The position numbers and the translations under genes were made by a program. A DNA stretch of 64,000 bases from Coemansia sp. RSA 487 (taxonomy: Eukaryota; Kickxellomycota; Kickxellomycetes; Kickxellales; Kickxellaceae), in contig JANBRJ010000081.1 of assembly GCA_027577595.1 (NCBI GenBank), forward strand, positions 1-64,000, written 5' to 3'. Of this stretch, positions 19,788 to 31,431 are shown piece by piece (the first letter of the stretch is position 1; the number at the start of each line of letters is the position of its first letter). The notes beneath the pieces are model-generated. The model was given only the letters and a program-made list of their open reading frames with translations, made no database searches and was not told the DNA's origin.

Positions 19788-22676
19788 CTATCCGTTCAGC
19801 TGCATATCAAGCGTAACACGCTGCTGCGCTAGCCACGAGGATGGCGTGCCGCTTTGCCTTGACGCCGCTGCCACCACAGTGCCCTTGCCGCTGCTGTGGC
19901 TAAAGCCGCTCTGGATCTCGAGATAGCTCTGCAGGTTAGACCATGCTGACGCCATGGCCCGCGACTCGAGCATGTGTGCGCTGTTCTGTTCGCGCAGCAT
20001 TGCATTCATGCTATTGAGCTGTTCGTCCTTCATCGCAAGCTGCGACTGGAGCGACATGAGGACCTCCTTGTAGTCCTCCTGCGCCCGACTGCCAGTGTCC
20101 ACGTGTATTGTCTTCAGCTTGTGATCTAGCTGAATGCAGTGGTCCTTTGTGCGCTTGAGGTTGATCTGTAACGCGTGCACCTCATCGCGGGACTTGACAA
20201 GCTCCTTTTGCAGCCTGTCTACATCCGACTGCGAGAACTGCAAAGAAGCAGAAGAAGCGAGTGCGGCCTTTTGCTTTTCCAGCGCCTGTGCCATGCGCTG
20301 ACCCTCGGACTCTGCCTCGCGCTTTCCAATATCCAGGCGCGTCAGATCTTCCTGCAGCTTCGATAGCCTTTGCGTGAGCTGGCGGTTCTCGGCGGACAGG
20401 CGATCGACCTCTGCCTTGAACTCCTTGCTCTGCTCGTGCGTCTCGGAATACCAACCTTCAAGCGACTTGTTCTCATTGCGCAGGCTGGCTGCCTCCTTGT
20501 TGTCAAGACGCCGCAGGGCCTCGTGGGCTGCATTCTTTTCGCGCTCATTGGCAAGCGACAGCGCCTTGGCTCGTTCAAGCTCCTCCTTTGCCTGTGCAAG
20601 CTCAGAGTGCATATTGCTGATCTCCGCAGAGCCAGAAACAAGCTTCTCTGTAAGCTGCTTCAAGTCGTCCTTTACACGGACAGACTCCTCCGCAGCAAGC
20701 TCGGCGCTGCGAAGCTGCTTCTCGAGCTCCTGGCGATGCTCTCTTTCTTTCTCTAGCTCGGCCACCGCCTTCTGTCTCTCGCGGTCGGTGTTTTCAGTCA
20801 TCATCTCCAAGAACTCGCTTGCGTCGTTGTTCGGGCTATTATTTGCCTCTTCCAGCTCGCGCTCGAGTCTGGCGACCTTGGATAGCAACTCGATCCGATC
20901 CTCGCTGGACAATGCAGACTGCATACCGGACTCAAGCGTAGTGCCAGTGTCATGAGACGACCCAGAAACGCCCTTGAGCTCCATCTCGCGGAGGTTCTCC
21001 TCCAGCGACATGATCAGGTCATGGTCGCGCTGCTTGTCATGGCACATGCGCTCCTGCTCGCTCTCAAGCTGGCGCAGTCTTTCCATTGCCTGGCTAAGCT
21101 CGGCGACAGTGACATTGTGCTGGCTTTCAAGGTGAATGAATTCGTCTCTATAGTTGTCCATCGCAGGCCGCAGCTGCGATACGCGCTTATACTCATCCTC
21201 TATCTGCCGTGAACGATCCTGTGCCTGGGCAAGTTGCTCCTCCAACGAACGGACCTGCCGGCGCAAATCGGTACTCTCCTCAAGTTTCTTTTTATACTTT
21301 TCAATGACGTGCTCCGACTTTGCCAGCCGCTCAGCCGCATGCTTGTACTCCTGTAGTTGATCTCGCAGTCTCATAGCCTCGTCCTTTGCCTCTTCGCTGT
21401 CCGAAAGCTTGCGCGTAAGCTCTGCGAGCGTCGCTTCTTGGCTCTTGTTGATCCGCTCGGCCTCTTGGAACCGCGTGTCGGCCTTTTCAAGATCGTGCTT
21501 GAGGTTTTCGATCTCTGCACGCAGAATAAAGTCGACCTTTCCTGTCTTGTCCGCGCGGGCCATGGATCTCTCCAGATCCTCCATCCTTGCCTTCAGCTCC
21601 TCGTTAAGCACAAGAAGCTCCTCGTACTTGGTCTGCACCTGTTTATGCTCGACTGAGAGCTCGTGGGCAGATTTTTCCATCTCGTCCTTTTCAGCATACG
21701 ACTTCATGAGCTCAGCCTGCAGTCTTGCAACAGGGTCGACTCCGTCATCGTTTGCCATGGACGTGTCCATCATATCCACGTCATGGCCGTCCGGATCTGT
21801 GTCAGGCTCAGCGCTTCCGAGCTGCGCCAGCACAGACTCGATCGAGACCATTAGGCTGCGCTGATCTTCTTCTCCAAGCGACATGATCTTTCCGATATAC
21901 ACTTGGTTCCGCTCGCATTGCACTGCCAATGTGAGGATAAGATGGCAGAGCTTGAGCAGTTCGTCGCCATTGCCTTCTTTGGCGATTGCTGAAAGATTAG
22001 GCTCCGCCAAGTTTGATGCGGGATATCCAAGAACTTCTTCATAGTACTGGGTCACGAGCTTGTACAGCTTTTTGAGATTGTTTAGCTTTAGAACCCAGTT
22101 GTCACCTATATCTGCGGATCTGATTGACTTGAACCACTGGCGATCGCTACGGGAGATTTCAGCTCAAATAAACAGATAATTTGCAATGTTTGCAGATGAG
22201 TCAGCTGGATTCAGATACATTATGCTTTGTATTGACAACATTAGAGCATATATATATAAGTACGCAATCGTGGGATATATTGGCTTCCTCAAACATGTCA
22301 TAAAGCACAACTGGTGTTCTGTGCATCCTAGTTCACAGCTATATCGATAAGCAGCTCCAAAAGAAGAAAATAAGGCAAATGTGTACTTACATTTCAGCAC
22401 ATATTTCAAATAGTGCAATTCCATCTGTCAGGTCGTGAGGATTACTCACAGGCTTGCTCAGGGAGTCAAACGTCCCAACCTATAACAACACCAACAAAAA
22501 CAACGTCAATGGGACAAAGAAAGAAAGAAGGAAAGAAAGAAGGTCTGCGATATCAGTGTTAGAAATAAGCCCGAGTGGCGGCTGTCCGCAAGCAGTGCAT
22601 TTGCTTTGCGAATGAGTTGTAGTCAAATGCAACATACCCAGTGAATAAAGCCTTCGGCAATGTCGTCCTGACTCAT
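19788..22676 (-). CDS. HOOK: Hook family dynein-cargo adaptor, three exons
   Basis: Hook proteins link cytoplasmic dynein to early endosomes and other cargo. The deduced model is exon 1 22676-22638 (MSQDDIAEGFIHW), exon 2 22479-22391 (VGTFDSLSKP to GIALFEICAE) and exon 3 22146-19788. The introns have GTATGT and GTAAGT donors and TAG acceptors. Phases fit exactly (39 + 89 + 2359 nt) and give 828 residues. The N-terminal Hook domain (about residues 1-150) includes DNWVLKLNNLKKLYKL and the family block with CERNQVYIGKIM. Residues about 170-760 are almost continuous coiled coil rich in Glu, Lys and Leu, followed by a short non-helical tail. The recognisable Hook domain would be missed if only the large last exon were annotated. 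It diverges from the ASH-repeat gene with about 535 bp between start codons. Confidence 0.88.
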
Positions 22677-23211
22677 GGACTCGAGATTAGGACGCTGAGC
22701 GAGAGTACTTCTTGTGTTTGTTGTTATATTAGAGTGGTATTTGGATACAAGGGGGCGTCGCGGTGTATTCAGAGGTTTTAAACGACTAGTGAGTAAATAA
22801 GAGAAAAAAGATGCAAGTATTAAAGATTTTGTCAAAAAGAGAAGCAGCTTGCACTTCAAAAAAAAAAACAAACAAACATTGAACAGGTAGGTGCAAATCG
22901 AGTACTGTTGATGACGATGGACGGTAAAAAGGGTAAAGGCGTTTTTTTGTCTGCAAAGCTCTCTTTTCTCTCAGTCCAAAAAACGCCACCAGTCACAGCC
23001 CAAATTACCCTTTCTTTTTTCAAGAGTTTTGCCCTAACAAAAAGAAGCCCCAAGCTTAATGGGGAAAAAGAGGGGTCTGGCAGTCTTTCTTTTATCACTT
23101 GCTCTTTTCTTTTCTGCCTGCCTTCATGCATTCTGTACTTGTTTTATTATTATTATTATTACTATTATTATTCCTTCTGCATTCGGACTCATTTATTGGA
23201 TACCTACGTTC
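22677..23211. promoter_or_regulatory. Shared promoter region of the Hook and ASH-repeat genes
   Basis: This is the 535-bp spacer between two divergent start codons. It contains poly-A and poly-T runs (about 22857-22880 and 22940-22950), a CT-rich tract and a TTATTA repeat at 23140-23172 next to the right-hand start. No individual factor site is claimed. Confidence 0.4.
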
Positions 23212-26200
23212 ATGTCCGGCTTTTCTGGTGCACCGCAAACGGGACTACCAGCAAACTTTGAATTATTCGCTGCGTCTGCTAATGGGCTATTCTCTGTTCG
23301 CGGCTTGCCTAAATACACCCATTTACATAGAATATATCTCAACGGATTGCATCTCCTCTTTCCGTTTTGGATTACTAATGAATCGGCAAAGCGGCTCTCC
23401 TTTGAGCTGGTCTCACCAGCAGGCTGCTCGGTCAAATTCCAGCGCGATAACGCAAACTGGAGCGCAGTGCCTAGTTCTAGTCGCGAATCCTATGTTGACA
23501 TAGTAAATAACTTAGAAAGTTCTAGTAAGGACGAAGGCAGACCTGACGAAGTAGCAATGGAGTGCAATGCCGGCATTCAAAAGGAGTTTTGCGAGGTGTT
23601 TAACCAGATGGATGGCATCAACGGGCTAGAGTTGGCGCCGCACGAGACGGTTGAGCTGGTGCTACTCTATGTGTCCAGTGAGCCGAAAAATACTTCACAA
23701 ACGCCTGTACACAGCCGACGCCCGTCGCTTGGGCATACCGTAGCACAAACTGCCTCTGCAAATGGTGTGGCGCATAGAAGCAACGCCTCTGGTGTTGCCG
23801 CAGCGTCTGATCCGACCGATATTGATGCTAAGAGCAGCGAAAAGGCGCATTACCAATACACATCATGCCATAATAACATTGCACTTCAGGTGATGTCCGA
23901 CGATAAGCAAGCGGTTATAGATTGCTACAACGTCTGCCTTCGCACTAGCTATTGCAAATCGGTTCTTGAGGTGGATCCGCCAACTTCACGCGTATATATT
24001 GACGATTGCGTTGTTGGGAAGCTCTACGAGCGTGTTCTCACCATAAAGAACGCATCAGAAATCGGCCTCGACTGGTCAACGACTGTCGTGGAGACCACAG
24101 ACACCACCTCGCTTTCTTCGTTGCAGCTTCTCGACCAAAACATGGATCCCCTGAATGATGGCCACTTGTCAGCCAGTGAAAGTAGCCAGATGCGTATCAA
24201 ATACACCCCACAAGCCGTTGGCGAGTTTCTCTGCCGCTTCCTGATTGAAAACAAAAACGATCCCTCCAACCAGCGCTACTGGGTCTTCAGGGCCAGGGTC
24301 AGCCAGCGCCAAAAGCCTAAGCTTGTTGAGCTTCTCAGCAGCCCAGACATAAATTTTGGAGATTGTACAAGCGGTGTGTGGAATTATCGCGAAATAACAT
24401 TAAAGAACGTCAGCGAAACGCCTGTCGCTATGCGTTTTCGAGTCGAGGGCAATACATCCAACCTGAGGATGAAGTCGTCGGTAAAGGCAAAGCAAGACCC
24501 TTTTGAGGATGGTGGAGCAATCGGTAGTATCATCGATGACCAGCAGTCGTCGGAAGCGCCTCTGCAGCGCAGCGAGCACAATCGTCCGGCAGAGACGCCT
24601 GCCAGCAACCGCTCGGATGCGGGCTTGGCTGACGACAATTTGAGCGAAAGCGTCAATGCAAACGATGCGCATGACGAGGCTACATCTGAGGGCGGTATCC
24701 AGGATTCATTACGCAGTCAAGATACTGGCATAGGGGACGGGTCGTCGCTTGCAGACAAACCGAGCACGTCGCAAGCTTATTACCAAGATGATATTTTAGA
24801 CGACGGATCGACGCAGTCGGATATCTTTGCCAGCAGCGATCCGCTAAGTGTAGGCACTGGAAAGTCATCTAGCACCGCTATGCGCCGTGATTCAAATGCG
24901 CCATTGCAAGATGTATTGGATCTTGACCGTAGGATACACCCTCGCTCTCGCCTTGCTACATCATATGCGCACCAGCCAGCACAGTTCGACGAGGTTCTAA
25001 TCAAACCAGGCTCTGTGCGCACAGTTGTGTTGTCGCTGATAGGTAAACCTGTCAATAGTGCCTCTGTCAACGCCGGCCAGTTTGACAGGCAGACGTTTAC
25101 CTTTTTCTGCGAGTATACCGTTTCAACGAGCAGCAAGCAATCATCGCGCTTTCCCAAGAATACGCCATCGAGCGATAAAAACGAGGATCGGCTGTCGCTG
25201 CCGTGCACGGTAAATATGTGCACACCGTTTGTGCGTGTTAGTCCGCCGATGCTGGACTTTGGCAGCGTCGACGTCGGAATGCTAAAGACAATGTATCTGC
25301 AGATTGAGAATCTGTCCCAGGTCGAAGCAACCGTGCAATGCAAGCTTGAGTCCAAGGTAATCAACTGTATCCGTGCGCCTATTGTCATTCCGCCATTGCA
25401 GTCAAAGTCGGTACGCGTGGACATCTATCCGCGTCGCATAAATGCGCGGTACCGCAAGCAGATTATCGTGCGCAACAAGCACAATCGCTTGAACGACAAC
25501 GTGGTGGATGTTCGAAGCGTGCATGTTGACCAGCGGAGAATGGCATTTCACAACCTGTTTTACAAGACCCTTGTGCCCCAGAACGAGCAGAACTTTGTTG
25601 ACTTTGGAACAGTTCCGTTCAACTCGCGAGTCATGCGCAAAATCAACCTGCAGAATCTCTGCTGCTGTCCGGTAACGATTGGGCTCTCTACAGGCGATGG
25701 TGGAGGCTCAGGAGATGCCCCCTTTACGCCATACGTCGATGGTGAGCTTGAAAACGGTGAAACCTGCGATAACCGCAGCAGCAGCAGAGGCAGTAGCACC
25801 GATAGCAGTGGCAACAACGACGGCAGCATGATAGCTATGTATACTGTTGCACCTTTAATTAAAGATGGCGTTGTGACACAGGTTGCTAGAGATGTGGCGA
25901 ATCAGCTGCCGCTTCTTGAGCGCCAGGCGGTGATGCACAGCAACATTGAGGCGTTCAAGGAGCACTCTGGAATTTTCAGAGCGCCTGAAGACTCACCAGC
26001 CCATTCAAATACAATACACGTAGCAACCCAGCCACGCGTGTATTCGGTTAAGATGCGCAAGAATTCTGGAGTACCGCGGGCATTACAGTCAGGCATATTC
26101 GTTGACAAGGCAGTCGAGCGTGGTCATGCCTGCCTTGTCCCATTCAGGCCCGGTAAACCTACCACGACAGCGGCGCTTTCGATCGACTATCTAGATGTAC

Positions 26201-27909
26201 CTCTAGTGTTCACAAAGAAGCAGCCTTCGGTGCGGATTCGGGAGCATGACAATGGCGAGCTGCTGCTTGGCGAGCCAGAAGCAGCAACATCGCTTGAATT
26301 AAAAATGTCGCCAGCTTTGTCGTTGAACGAACAGTCAGCAGAAGATTTGGCAACCACAGCAATTATTGACGGGGCGATGCAGATTCTGGATCAGATCATC
26401 AACAACCTTGATACGGTCCCAAAGACGCTCTTTTCGTCGTCCAAAGCCGAGGACGAGTACGTGCGTAAGCAGGTTGATCTACACAAGTACATTGACCTGC
26501 TTGTCGAGTCTGGTTTTTTGCAGCCGATATCTCAGATTGTGTTGCCAGCATCAAGCACGGAGTTAGTAATTGTTATGCTCCGGCCATGCGAAGAGCGAGG
26601 AGCGCCTCCTGAGAAGCCGGCATCTCCGCGGTTTGATGCCAATCTATACTTTCGGCTCATCGATCGCCCCAGCGATCTGCTTCCGCACACCAACTCCACC
26701 AACGCAGCAGTATTTGCCAGCTCGTATCAGCTTCCAGTGCGGCGGTTTCTTATCCAGGCATCGCTCTGCCGTACTGAGCTTGAGCTTGGGCAAAAGAGCA
26801 TCAATGTCGGAAACATGCAGGTGGACGAGGCGAGCAGGAAGTACCTTGTAATCAAGAACCGCACAGAGACGCCGCTGATGTATGCGATTCGCAAGACAGG
26901 CTCCATTGCGTCTGGCGATATTCAGTTTGTTGACAACAACCGCTATGGAGTTGTGCGCGGGTTTGACAGTCGCAAAGTTGTGTTTGTGTTCAGCCCGTCG
27001 CTCAACGGAGTGTATAACGAGCAGATGAATATTGCCAATGTTTTGAATGCGCAGGGCGGCAAAACAGCGATACTCAAGGCGGTTGTTCGGCGGCCATCAA
27101 AGTTCTACATCCAGTCACTGGTGCTGGAATTTGGAAGCAAAAGGCAAGAAGCCGGCGAATATGATGGTAGAAACGAACAGACAGATGCGGGTTTTCTAAG
27201 CGTTGGTCAAGCAAGCAGCGACGTGCAGGTTCTCGCGATCAAAAACATGACGCCAAAGACAAGATACCTTGTGATCACACCAGCCGACGTTTTGACTAAA
27301 GAGGGCGTGCATCCTCCTATAACTCTGAACCAGGACCATCAGCAACCACAAAGTAGCAATGTGCCGTCTCTTGTCAGCATTGTACTTGATCCGCTGTTTC
27401 CAGAAAATATTGCGGTATCGGCTGTTCCAAAGCGACACTACGACCGCGAAACGGAGGAGAAAATCGAGTCGCTTGAGCAAAAGATAAAGATAGCGGTGAG
27501 AAAGGGTCGGCCTGAAAAGATCGAAAAGTACCGACAGAAGCTTGCAAAGCTACAAGGAACCAATGAAGAAGCAGTTACAGATGCGACACCCAAGTCGGAT
27601 GGCACTGGTCGCGAGGATGCAGCGGCGGTTATCAAGCGACTTGAAAATAACACGCAGGTGGCCGTGACGCTTCCCCCACTCTGTGGTGCGGACATTCCCC
27701 TGGTCGCTGTGCCCAGAATCACAGAACACACACAACATGCTGCTGAATGGGCCAGAGAAGGCGGCAGCGACGGTGGATTTGTGGAAGAGAAAGCTGTTGG
27801 ACATCTTGTTGTGCACGAGGAGAAGGATAAGGACAATGTCAAGCTTGTTACGCTCAAAGCAATGGTTCGAGTGGCTCCACAGGATCTTCGAGATCATACA
27901 AATATATAG
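23212..27909 (+). CDS. Large ASH/MSP-type Ig-like repeat protein, function unknown
   Basis: From the ATG at 23212 the product has 1565 residues. The frame stays open for 51 more codons upstream but reads through poly-pyrimidine leader, so the later start is preferred. The protein carries repeated beta-sandwich signatures of ASH/MSP/Hydin type, such as YIDDCVVGKLYERVLTIKN (about 265), LDFGSVDVGMLKTMYLQIEN (about 685), VDFGTVPFNSRVMRKINLQN (about 800) and LELGQKSINVG (about 1190). Two low-complexity acidic/Ser-rich stretches (about 430-570 and 855-880) interrupt them. A basic coiled coil lies near 1410-1450, and the tail has no membrane segment. Such repeats occur in centrosomal and ciliary proteins (ASPM, SPD-2, Hydin, DLEC1) and in VAP-like proteins. 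I cannot name an orthologue. An AATAAA is at 27969. Confidence 0.7.
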   Translation: MSGFSGAPQTGLPANFELFAASANGLFSVRGLPKYTHLHRIYLNGLHLLFPFWITNESAKRLSFELVSPAGCSVKFQRDNANWSAVPSSSRESYVDIVNNLESSSKDEGRPDEVAMECNAGIQKEFCEVFNQMDGINGLELAPHETVELVLLYVSSEPKNTSQTPVHSRRPSLGHTVAQTASANGVAHRSNASGVAAASDPTDIDAKSSEKAHYQYTSCHNNIALQVMSDDKQAVIDCYNVCLRTSYCKSVLEVDPPTSRVYIDDCVVGKLYERVLTIKNASEIGLDWSTTVVETTDTTSLSSLQLLDQNMDPLNDGHLSASESSQMRIKYTPQAVGEFLCRFLIENKNDPSNQRYWVFRARVSQRQKPKLVELLSSPDINFGDCTSGVWNYREITLKNVSETPVAMRFRVEGNTSNLRMKSSVKAKQDPFEDGGAIGSIIDDQQSSEAPLQRSEHNRPAETPASNRSDAGLADDNLSESVNANDAHDEATSEGGIQDSLRSQDTGIGDGSSLADKPSTSQAYYQDDILDDGSTQSDIFASSDPLSVGTGKSSSTAMRRDSNAPLQDVLDLDRRIHPRSRLATSYAHQPAQFDEVLIKPGSVRTVVLSLIGKPVNSASVNAGQFDRQTFTFFCEYTVSTSSKQSSRFPKNTPSSDKNEDRLSLPCTVNMCTPFVRVSPPMLDFGSVDVGMLKTMYLQIENLSQVEATVQCKLESKVINCIRAPIVIPPLQSKSVRVDIYPRRINARYRKQIIVRNKHNRLNDNVVDVRSVHVDQRRMAFHNLFYKTLVPQNEQNFVDFGTVPFNSRVMRKINLQNLCCCPVTIGLSTGDGGGSGDAPFTPYVDGELENGETCDNRSSSRGSSTDSSGNNDGSMIAMYTVAPLIKDGVVTQVARDVANQLPLLERQAVMHSNIEAFKEHSGIFRAPEDSPAHSNTIHVATQPRVYSVKMRKNSGVPRALQSGIFVDKAVERGHACLVPFRPGKPTTTAALSIDYLDVPLVFTKKQPSVRIREHDNGELLLGEPEAATSLELKMSPALSLNEQSAEDLATTAIIDGAMQILDQIINNLDTVPKTLFSSSKAEDEYVRKQVDLHKYIDLLVESGFLQPISQIVLPASSTELVIVMLRPCEERGAPPEKPASPRFDANLYFRLIDRPSDLLPHTNSTNAAVFASSYQLPVRRFLIQASLCRTELELGQKSINVGNMQVDEASRKYLVIKNRTETPLMYAIRKTGSIASGDIQFVDNNRYGVVRGFDSRKVVFVFSPSLNGVYNEQMNIANVLNAQGGKTAILKAVVRRPSKFYIQSLVLEFGSKRQEAGEYDGRNEQTDAGFLSVGQASSDVQVLAIKNMTPKTRYLVITPADVLTKEGVHPPITLNQDHQQPQSSNVPSLVSIVLDPLFPENIAVSAVPKRHYDRETEEKIESLEQKIKIAVRKGRPEKIEKYRQKLAKLQGTNEEAVTDATPKSDGTGREDAAAVIKRLENNTQVAVTLPPLCGADIPLVAVPRITEHTQHAAEWAREGGSDGGFVEEKAVGHLVVHEEKDKDNVKLVTLKAMVRVAPQDLRDHTNI

Positions 27910-28106
27910 CTTTTCCCTGTTCTTCTAAAGCGTTGCAATTAATGTATCAGTCTAGCCCAATCTTTGTCAATAAAAGGCAGTAATTATTTATTCAATTGCA
28001 ACAGCAAAACGTAAACAAAAAAGTATGATCGAGCGGATGAGAGAAAGTAAAAAAAGATGAAATAAAGAAAAGCCAAGCAGCACGGAGCATGCCAAAAAGT
28101 CACTTG

Positions 28107-30813
28107 CTAGGTGGCAGACGGAGCACTGACAAAGGTGATCCTGGTACGCGTCACATTAGTCTGGAGGATGTTGATGTCCTCGTATTGCTTCAGACAGCGA
28201 CTGAGATCTGCCTCCGAGTAGCCAGCATCGCGCACGCGGTCCAGAACGTCCGAGTAGCTGAGCTGCGGAAGGGTGCTCGATGCCGCTCCCTCTGCTTCAT
28301 CTGATGCAGCGCGAACGGTGGCCAGATGGCGGGTGAGGATGGAGAAGATGGCAGAGACGGGGTCAGTGCGGGCCTGGCGGTCGCCAAAGATGCCGGCACC
28401 AGCGGCTGGCTGCGAATCCAGGGTGACGTGTGCGGCGTCCATGAGACGCAGGGCCTCGTCGACGTCCTCGGTGGCAACAGCATCAGTACCACGGATGCGT
28501 GCATGGGCCTGGGCAAGGCGGAGGATGGCAAGCAATGTGCGCGGCGTGGTGTTGCCGATGACCGAGCGGCCTGCGTCCATACCGGTATCGATTGAGGTGC
28601 GCGAGGTGAAACGGCGCGATGCGGCACTGGCCATGGCGGTCTTGTACTGCTGACGCAGCTGCACGTATGCACCGACAACGTAGTCGGCCACAGAGCGCGG
28701 CAGAACCGGAGAGCGTGCACGAACCGAGGCGATGAAGTGGCGCAGGAGATCGATGTCGATCTCGTGTGCAGGGTCATCGGCGTCGGGCGTCGGGTGGCGG
28801 CCGTGCGCGTGGACCCAGGCGACGTGACGCGCAAGCATCAGATCGTCCTCGTGGTTGGGGCGGTCGAGCATCAGGAACAGAACGTCGAAACGACTGAGCA
28901 GCGCGGCGGGGAGATTGATGTTTTCCTCGGGCGTCATGCGTGGGTTGTAGCGGCTGCGCGCAGGGTTGGCGGCAGCCAGAATGGATGTGCGTGCGTTAAG
29001 CGTGGTGGTGATGCCTGCCTTTGAGATCGAGATCGTCTGCTGCTCCATGACCTCGTGGATGGCTGTGCGGTCAGACTCGTCCATTTTGTCGAACTCGTCG
29101 ATTGCGCAGATGCCGTTGTCAGCAAGCACCAGCGCGCCGCCCTCAAGCACCATCTCGCCCGTCACAGAGTCGCGCATCACCGCCGCTGTCAGCCCAACAC
29201 CCGACGATCCACGCCCCGTCGTGTACACGCCGCGCGGCGCCACCTTCGCCACGAACCGCAGCAGCTGCGACTTGGCCACTCCGGGGTCGCCCATCAGGCA
29301 GATGTTGATGTCGCCGCGAATCGACATCCCGTCCTTGGTGCGCTTGGACGGCGCCCCCACCAGCAGCAGAAGCAGTGCCTTCTTGACATCGTCGTGCCCA
29401 AAGATCTCGGGCGCAATCGCACGCGCCACGCGGTCGTACGCGTTGGAGCTCTTCAGCTGTTCCAGCCGCACATGCATATCGGGCGTCAGCTCCGACGCCA
29501 GCTGGTCGTAGCGGCGCTTCAGTGGCTTGATGTGGTGCGCCTCCAACAGCGTGTCGGCCAGGAGACCAGCGCGCAGGGCACGGAATCCCGTGTATGGTTG
29601 CGGCAGAAACACGCCAGTGATGTGCGCAACATCTCCAGGGTTGAGCTTGCGCACGGCGCTCTCGTAGCAGTGGATCGTGAGCGTGCGCGGGATGTCGCCC
29701 ATCGGAACCTGGTCCGTCATTTCCTGCATCTTGACCTCCTGGAACCGCAGGAACCGGCTGCCGCGCGTCTGCTTGTGCAGCTTGCCCTTGGACCGGTTGT
29801 CGATGCACCGCGGGCTCTGGCACTGCGTTAGTGGTGTGAACTGCCGAGTCTTGACCTCCTGGAACACCTCACATCCGCACGCGTCGCAGAGATACGCTGC
29901 AACCACCATCGATGGACGGATGTCCGAGACGCGCGTGACAATGCCGCGCACAGTGACGAGATGGCCGATCTGGCTGGCGCCGACCTCGCGCACCGCCTGG
30001 GCCTTTTGTGCCGCACGTGGGACAAACTTCACCGTGTAGCGACGCGTGAGGATCGGCGGGAACGAGTCGGCAGCGTCGGCTGCATCTGCTGCCGCAGGAT
30101 TCTTGGTTCTGGCTGCAGCGCCTGGCTGCAGCGCCGACACCTCCTTGTCCATGGCCATTAGGGTCTCGCGGTCACGCCTGTCACGGTCGCGCCTTGCCTG
30201 GAAAATAACATCCAGCACGTCGGCGTGCGGATCCTCCATTGCGCTCTCATCGGGCTCCGGCATCATCCGGTCGATGGCCCTGCTAAACAGCTCCACATAT
30301 GCCTTGGAGTTGTGCTCCACACGGTACGCAAGCGACGAGTTGAACGCAAATGGTGGATGCCCACCGCTGTTCTCCACCTCGAACTTTCGCACATCGTCTA
30401 GCGCTATCTCCACCGTGTCGTCTGCACGGTTTGCCACTTTTTGCAGCATGTTTATATACTTCTTCTGGGGCTCCGCGAGCGACAGCTCCGCCATCATCTC
30501 CATTTCGTCGTCCTCTTCCATCGCCACCTGCTTCTTGCCGCCTGCATCGGCAAACTTTTCAAGGAACTGCGTAATTTTGCCTACTTTTTGTTGTGCCATG
30601 CTATTAGTATATAGTTGAACCATTTTACATCAAACCTGTCTCGGATTTTCCATCGATACAATCTGCATACGCGTAATAGACCCTGTGTTGGACTGAAACA
30701 ACGGCACAGGCAGTTGACAGCTTCGCCTAATAGCAAATAGCCAATATAATAATACACTTACCGACTTCCCCGTCATAGTCGACAACAGAACGGATGGCTG
30801 ATAGTGCGCTCAT
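28107..30813 (-). CDS. MCM7: MCM7 replicative helicase subunit, two exons
   Basis: Mcm7 is one of the six subunits of the MCM2-7 helicase loaded at replication origins. The deduced model is exon 1 30813-30762 (MSALSAIRSVVDYDGEV) and exon 2 30580-28107. The intron of 181 bp has a GTAAGT donor, a TACTAAT branch site and a TAG acceptor about 20 nt on. Joining gives DYDGEVGKITQFL with phases that fit, for 841 residues. Visible parts are the N-terminal zinc finger CDACG/CQSPRC; the MCM7-specific GHLVTVRGIVTRVSDIRPSM and DQVPMGDIPRTL; Walker A GDPGVAKSQ; Walker B with CAIDEFDKM; the arginine finger SRFD; and a C-terminal winged-helix region. A continuous frame can also be read from an ATG at 30623 inside the intron, but it gives an unrelated N-terminus. 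The Ala/Asp-rich insert near residue 190 is unusual. Confidence 0.93.
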
Positions 30814-31431
30814 ATTTCAAATAAGTCTGGGCCTAGTGAGAGCAGCGGGTGGTGGTATTTGTTCGTGTCTATTGAGCTGAATGCTACCAACTACTATTTA
30901 CTTTCGGCAGGACACCTTTTCTGCTTGAGGGATTGGAGATTTGTGAATGCAAGGAAGAAAAAAAGTACCTCTGCTTTGCAAGAAAATAAAAGTAATATAA
31001 AAAACAATACCAAGGAGATCAGAAAGAAGAAGCCTACGCGTTCGAGTTTTTCTTGTTTTTTTTTAAACGCCAGAATGGATGGGGGATCTGCATTTGTTTA
31101 CTTTAATCTATATCCCTTTTTGTTGATTGTTGATTCGCTTTTATGGTGTTTTTCTCCCTAATCCTCGCAAGCAAAGTGACCTTGTGCTTTTTTTTTGCAA
31201 AGTCAAAACGACAACTGCAGTCACAACAATATAAGCTCTACGACATTCGAACAAGCACAGACGATACGGCCAAACAGTAGCCATACATTCAAAGAGACTT
31301 ACAGGGCACAATTGATAGCTATTAGATAATGAGACAAAACGAATACAGATAAATATCAGACTAAGGGAGCCCAGTTCTTGCATAAATTAAGAGCAGCGAC
31401 CCCCTTTCCTTTCTTTCCTTCTTCGCGCTTT
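30814..31431. other. Intergenic spacer
   Basis: This 618-bp stretch lies between the start of MCM7 and the end of the next minus-strand gene. It is AT-rich with several A and T runs. No gene or RNA is recognised. Confidence 0.5.

Noticed and set aside
22164-22424. Separate small gene in the Hook intron 2 region
   Set aside because: The segment is the 244-bp intron plus part of exon 2 of Hook; splice sites and phases explain it fully.
23059-23211. 51-codon upstream extension of the ASH-repeat protein resembling a signal peptide or membrane segment
   Set aside because: The hydrophobic run comes from a TTATTA repeat and pyrimidine-rich leader; the ATG at 23212 gives a protein starting where the conserved-looking sequence begins.
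28190-30161. Several long Arg/Ser-rich open frames on both strands across MCM7
   Set aside because: They are frame-shifted or antisense readings of a GC-rich MCM7 coding sequence with intact Walker motifs.
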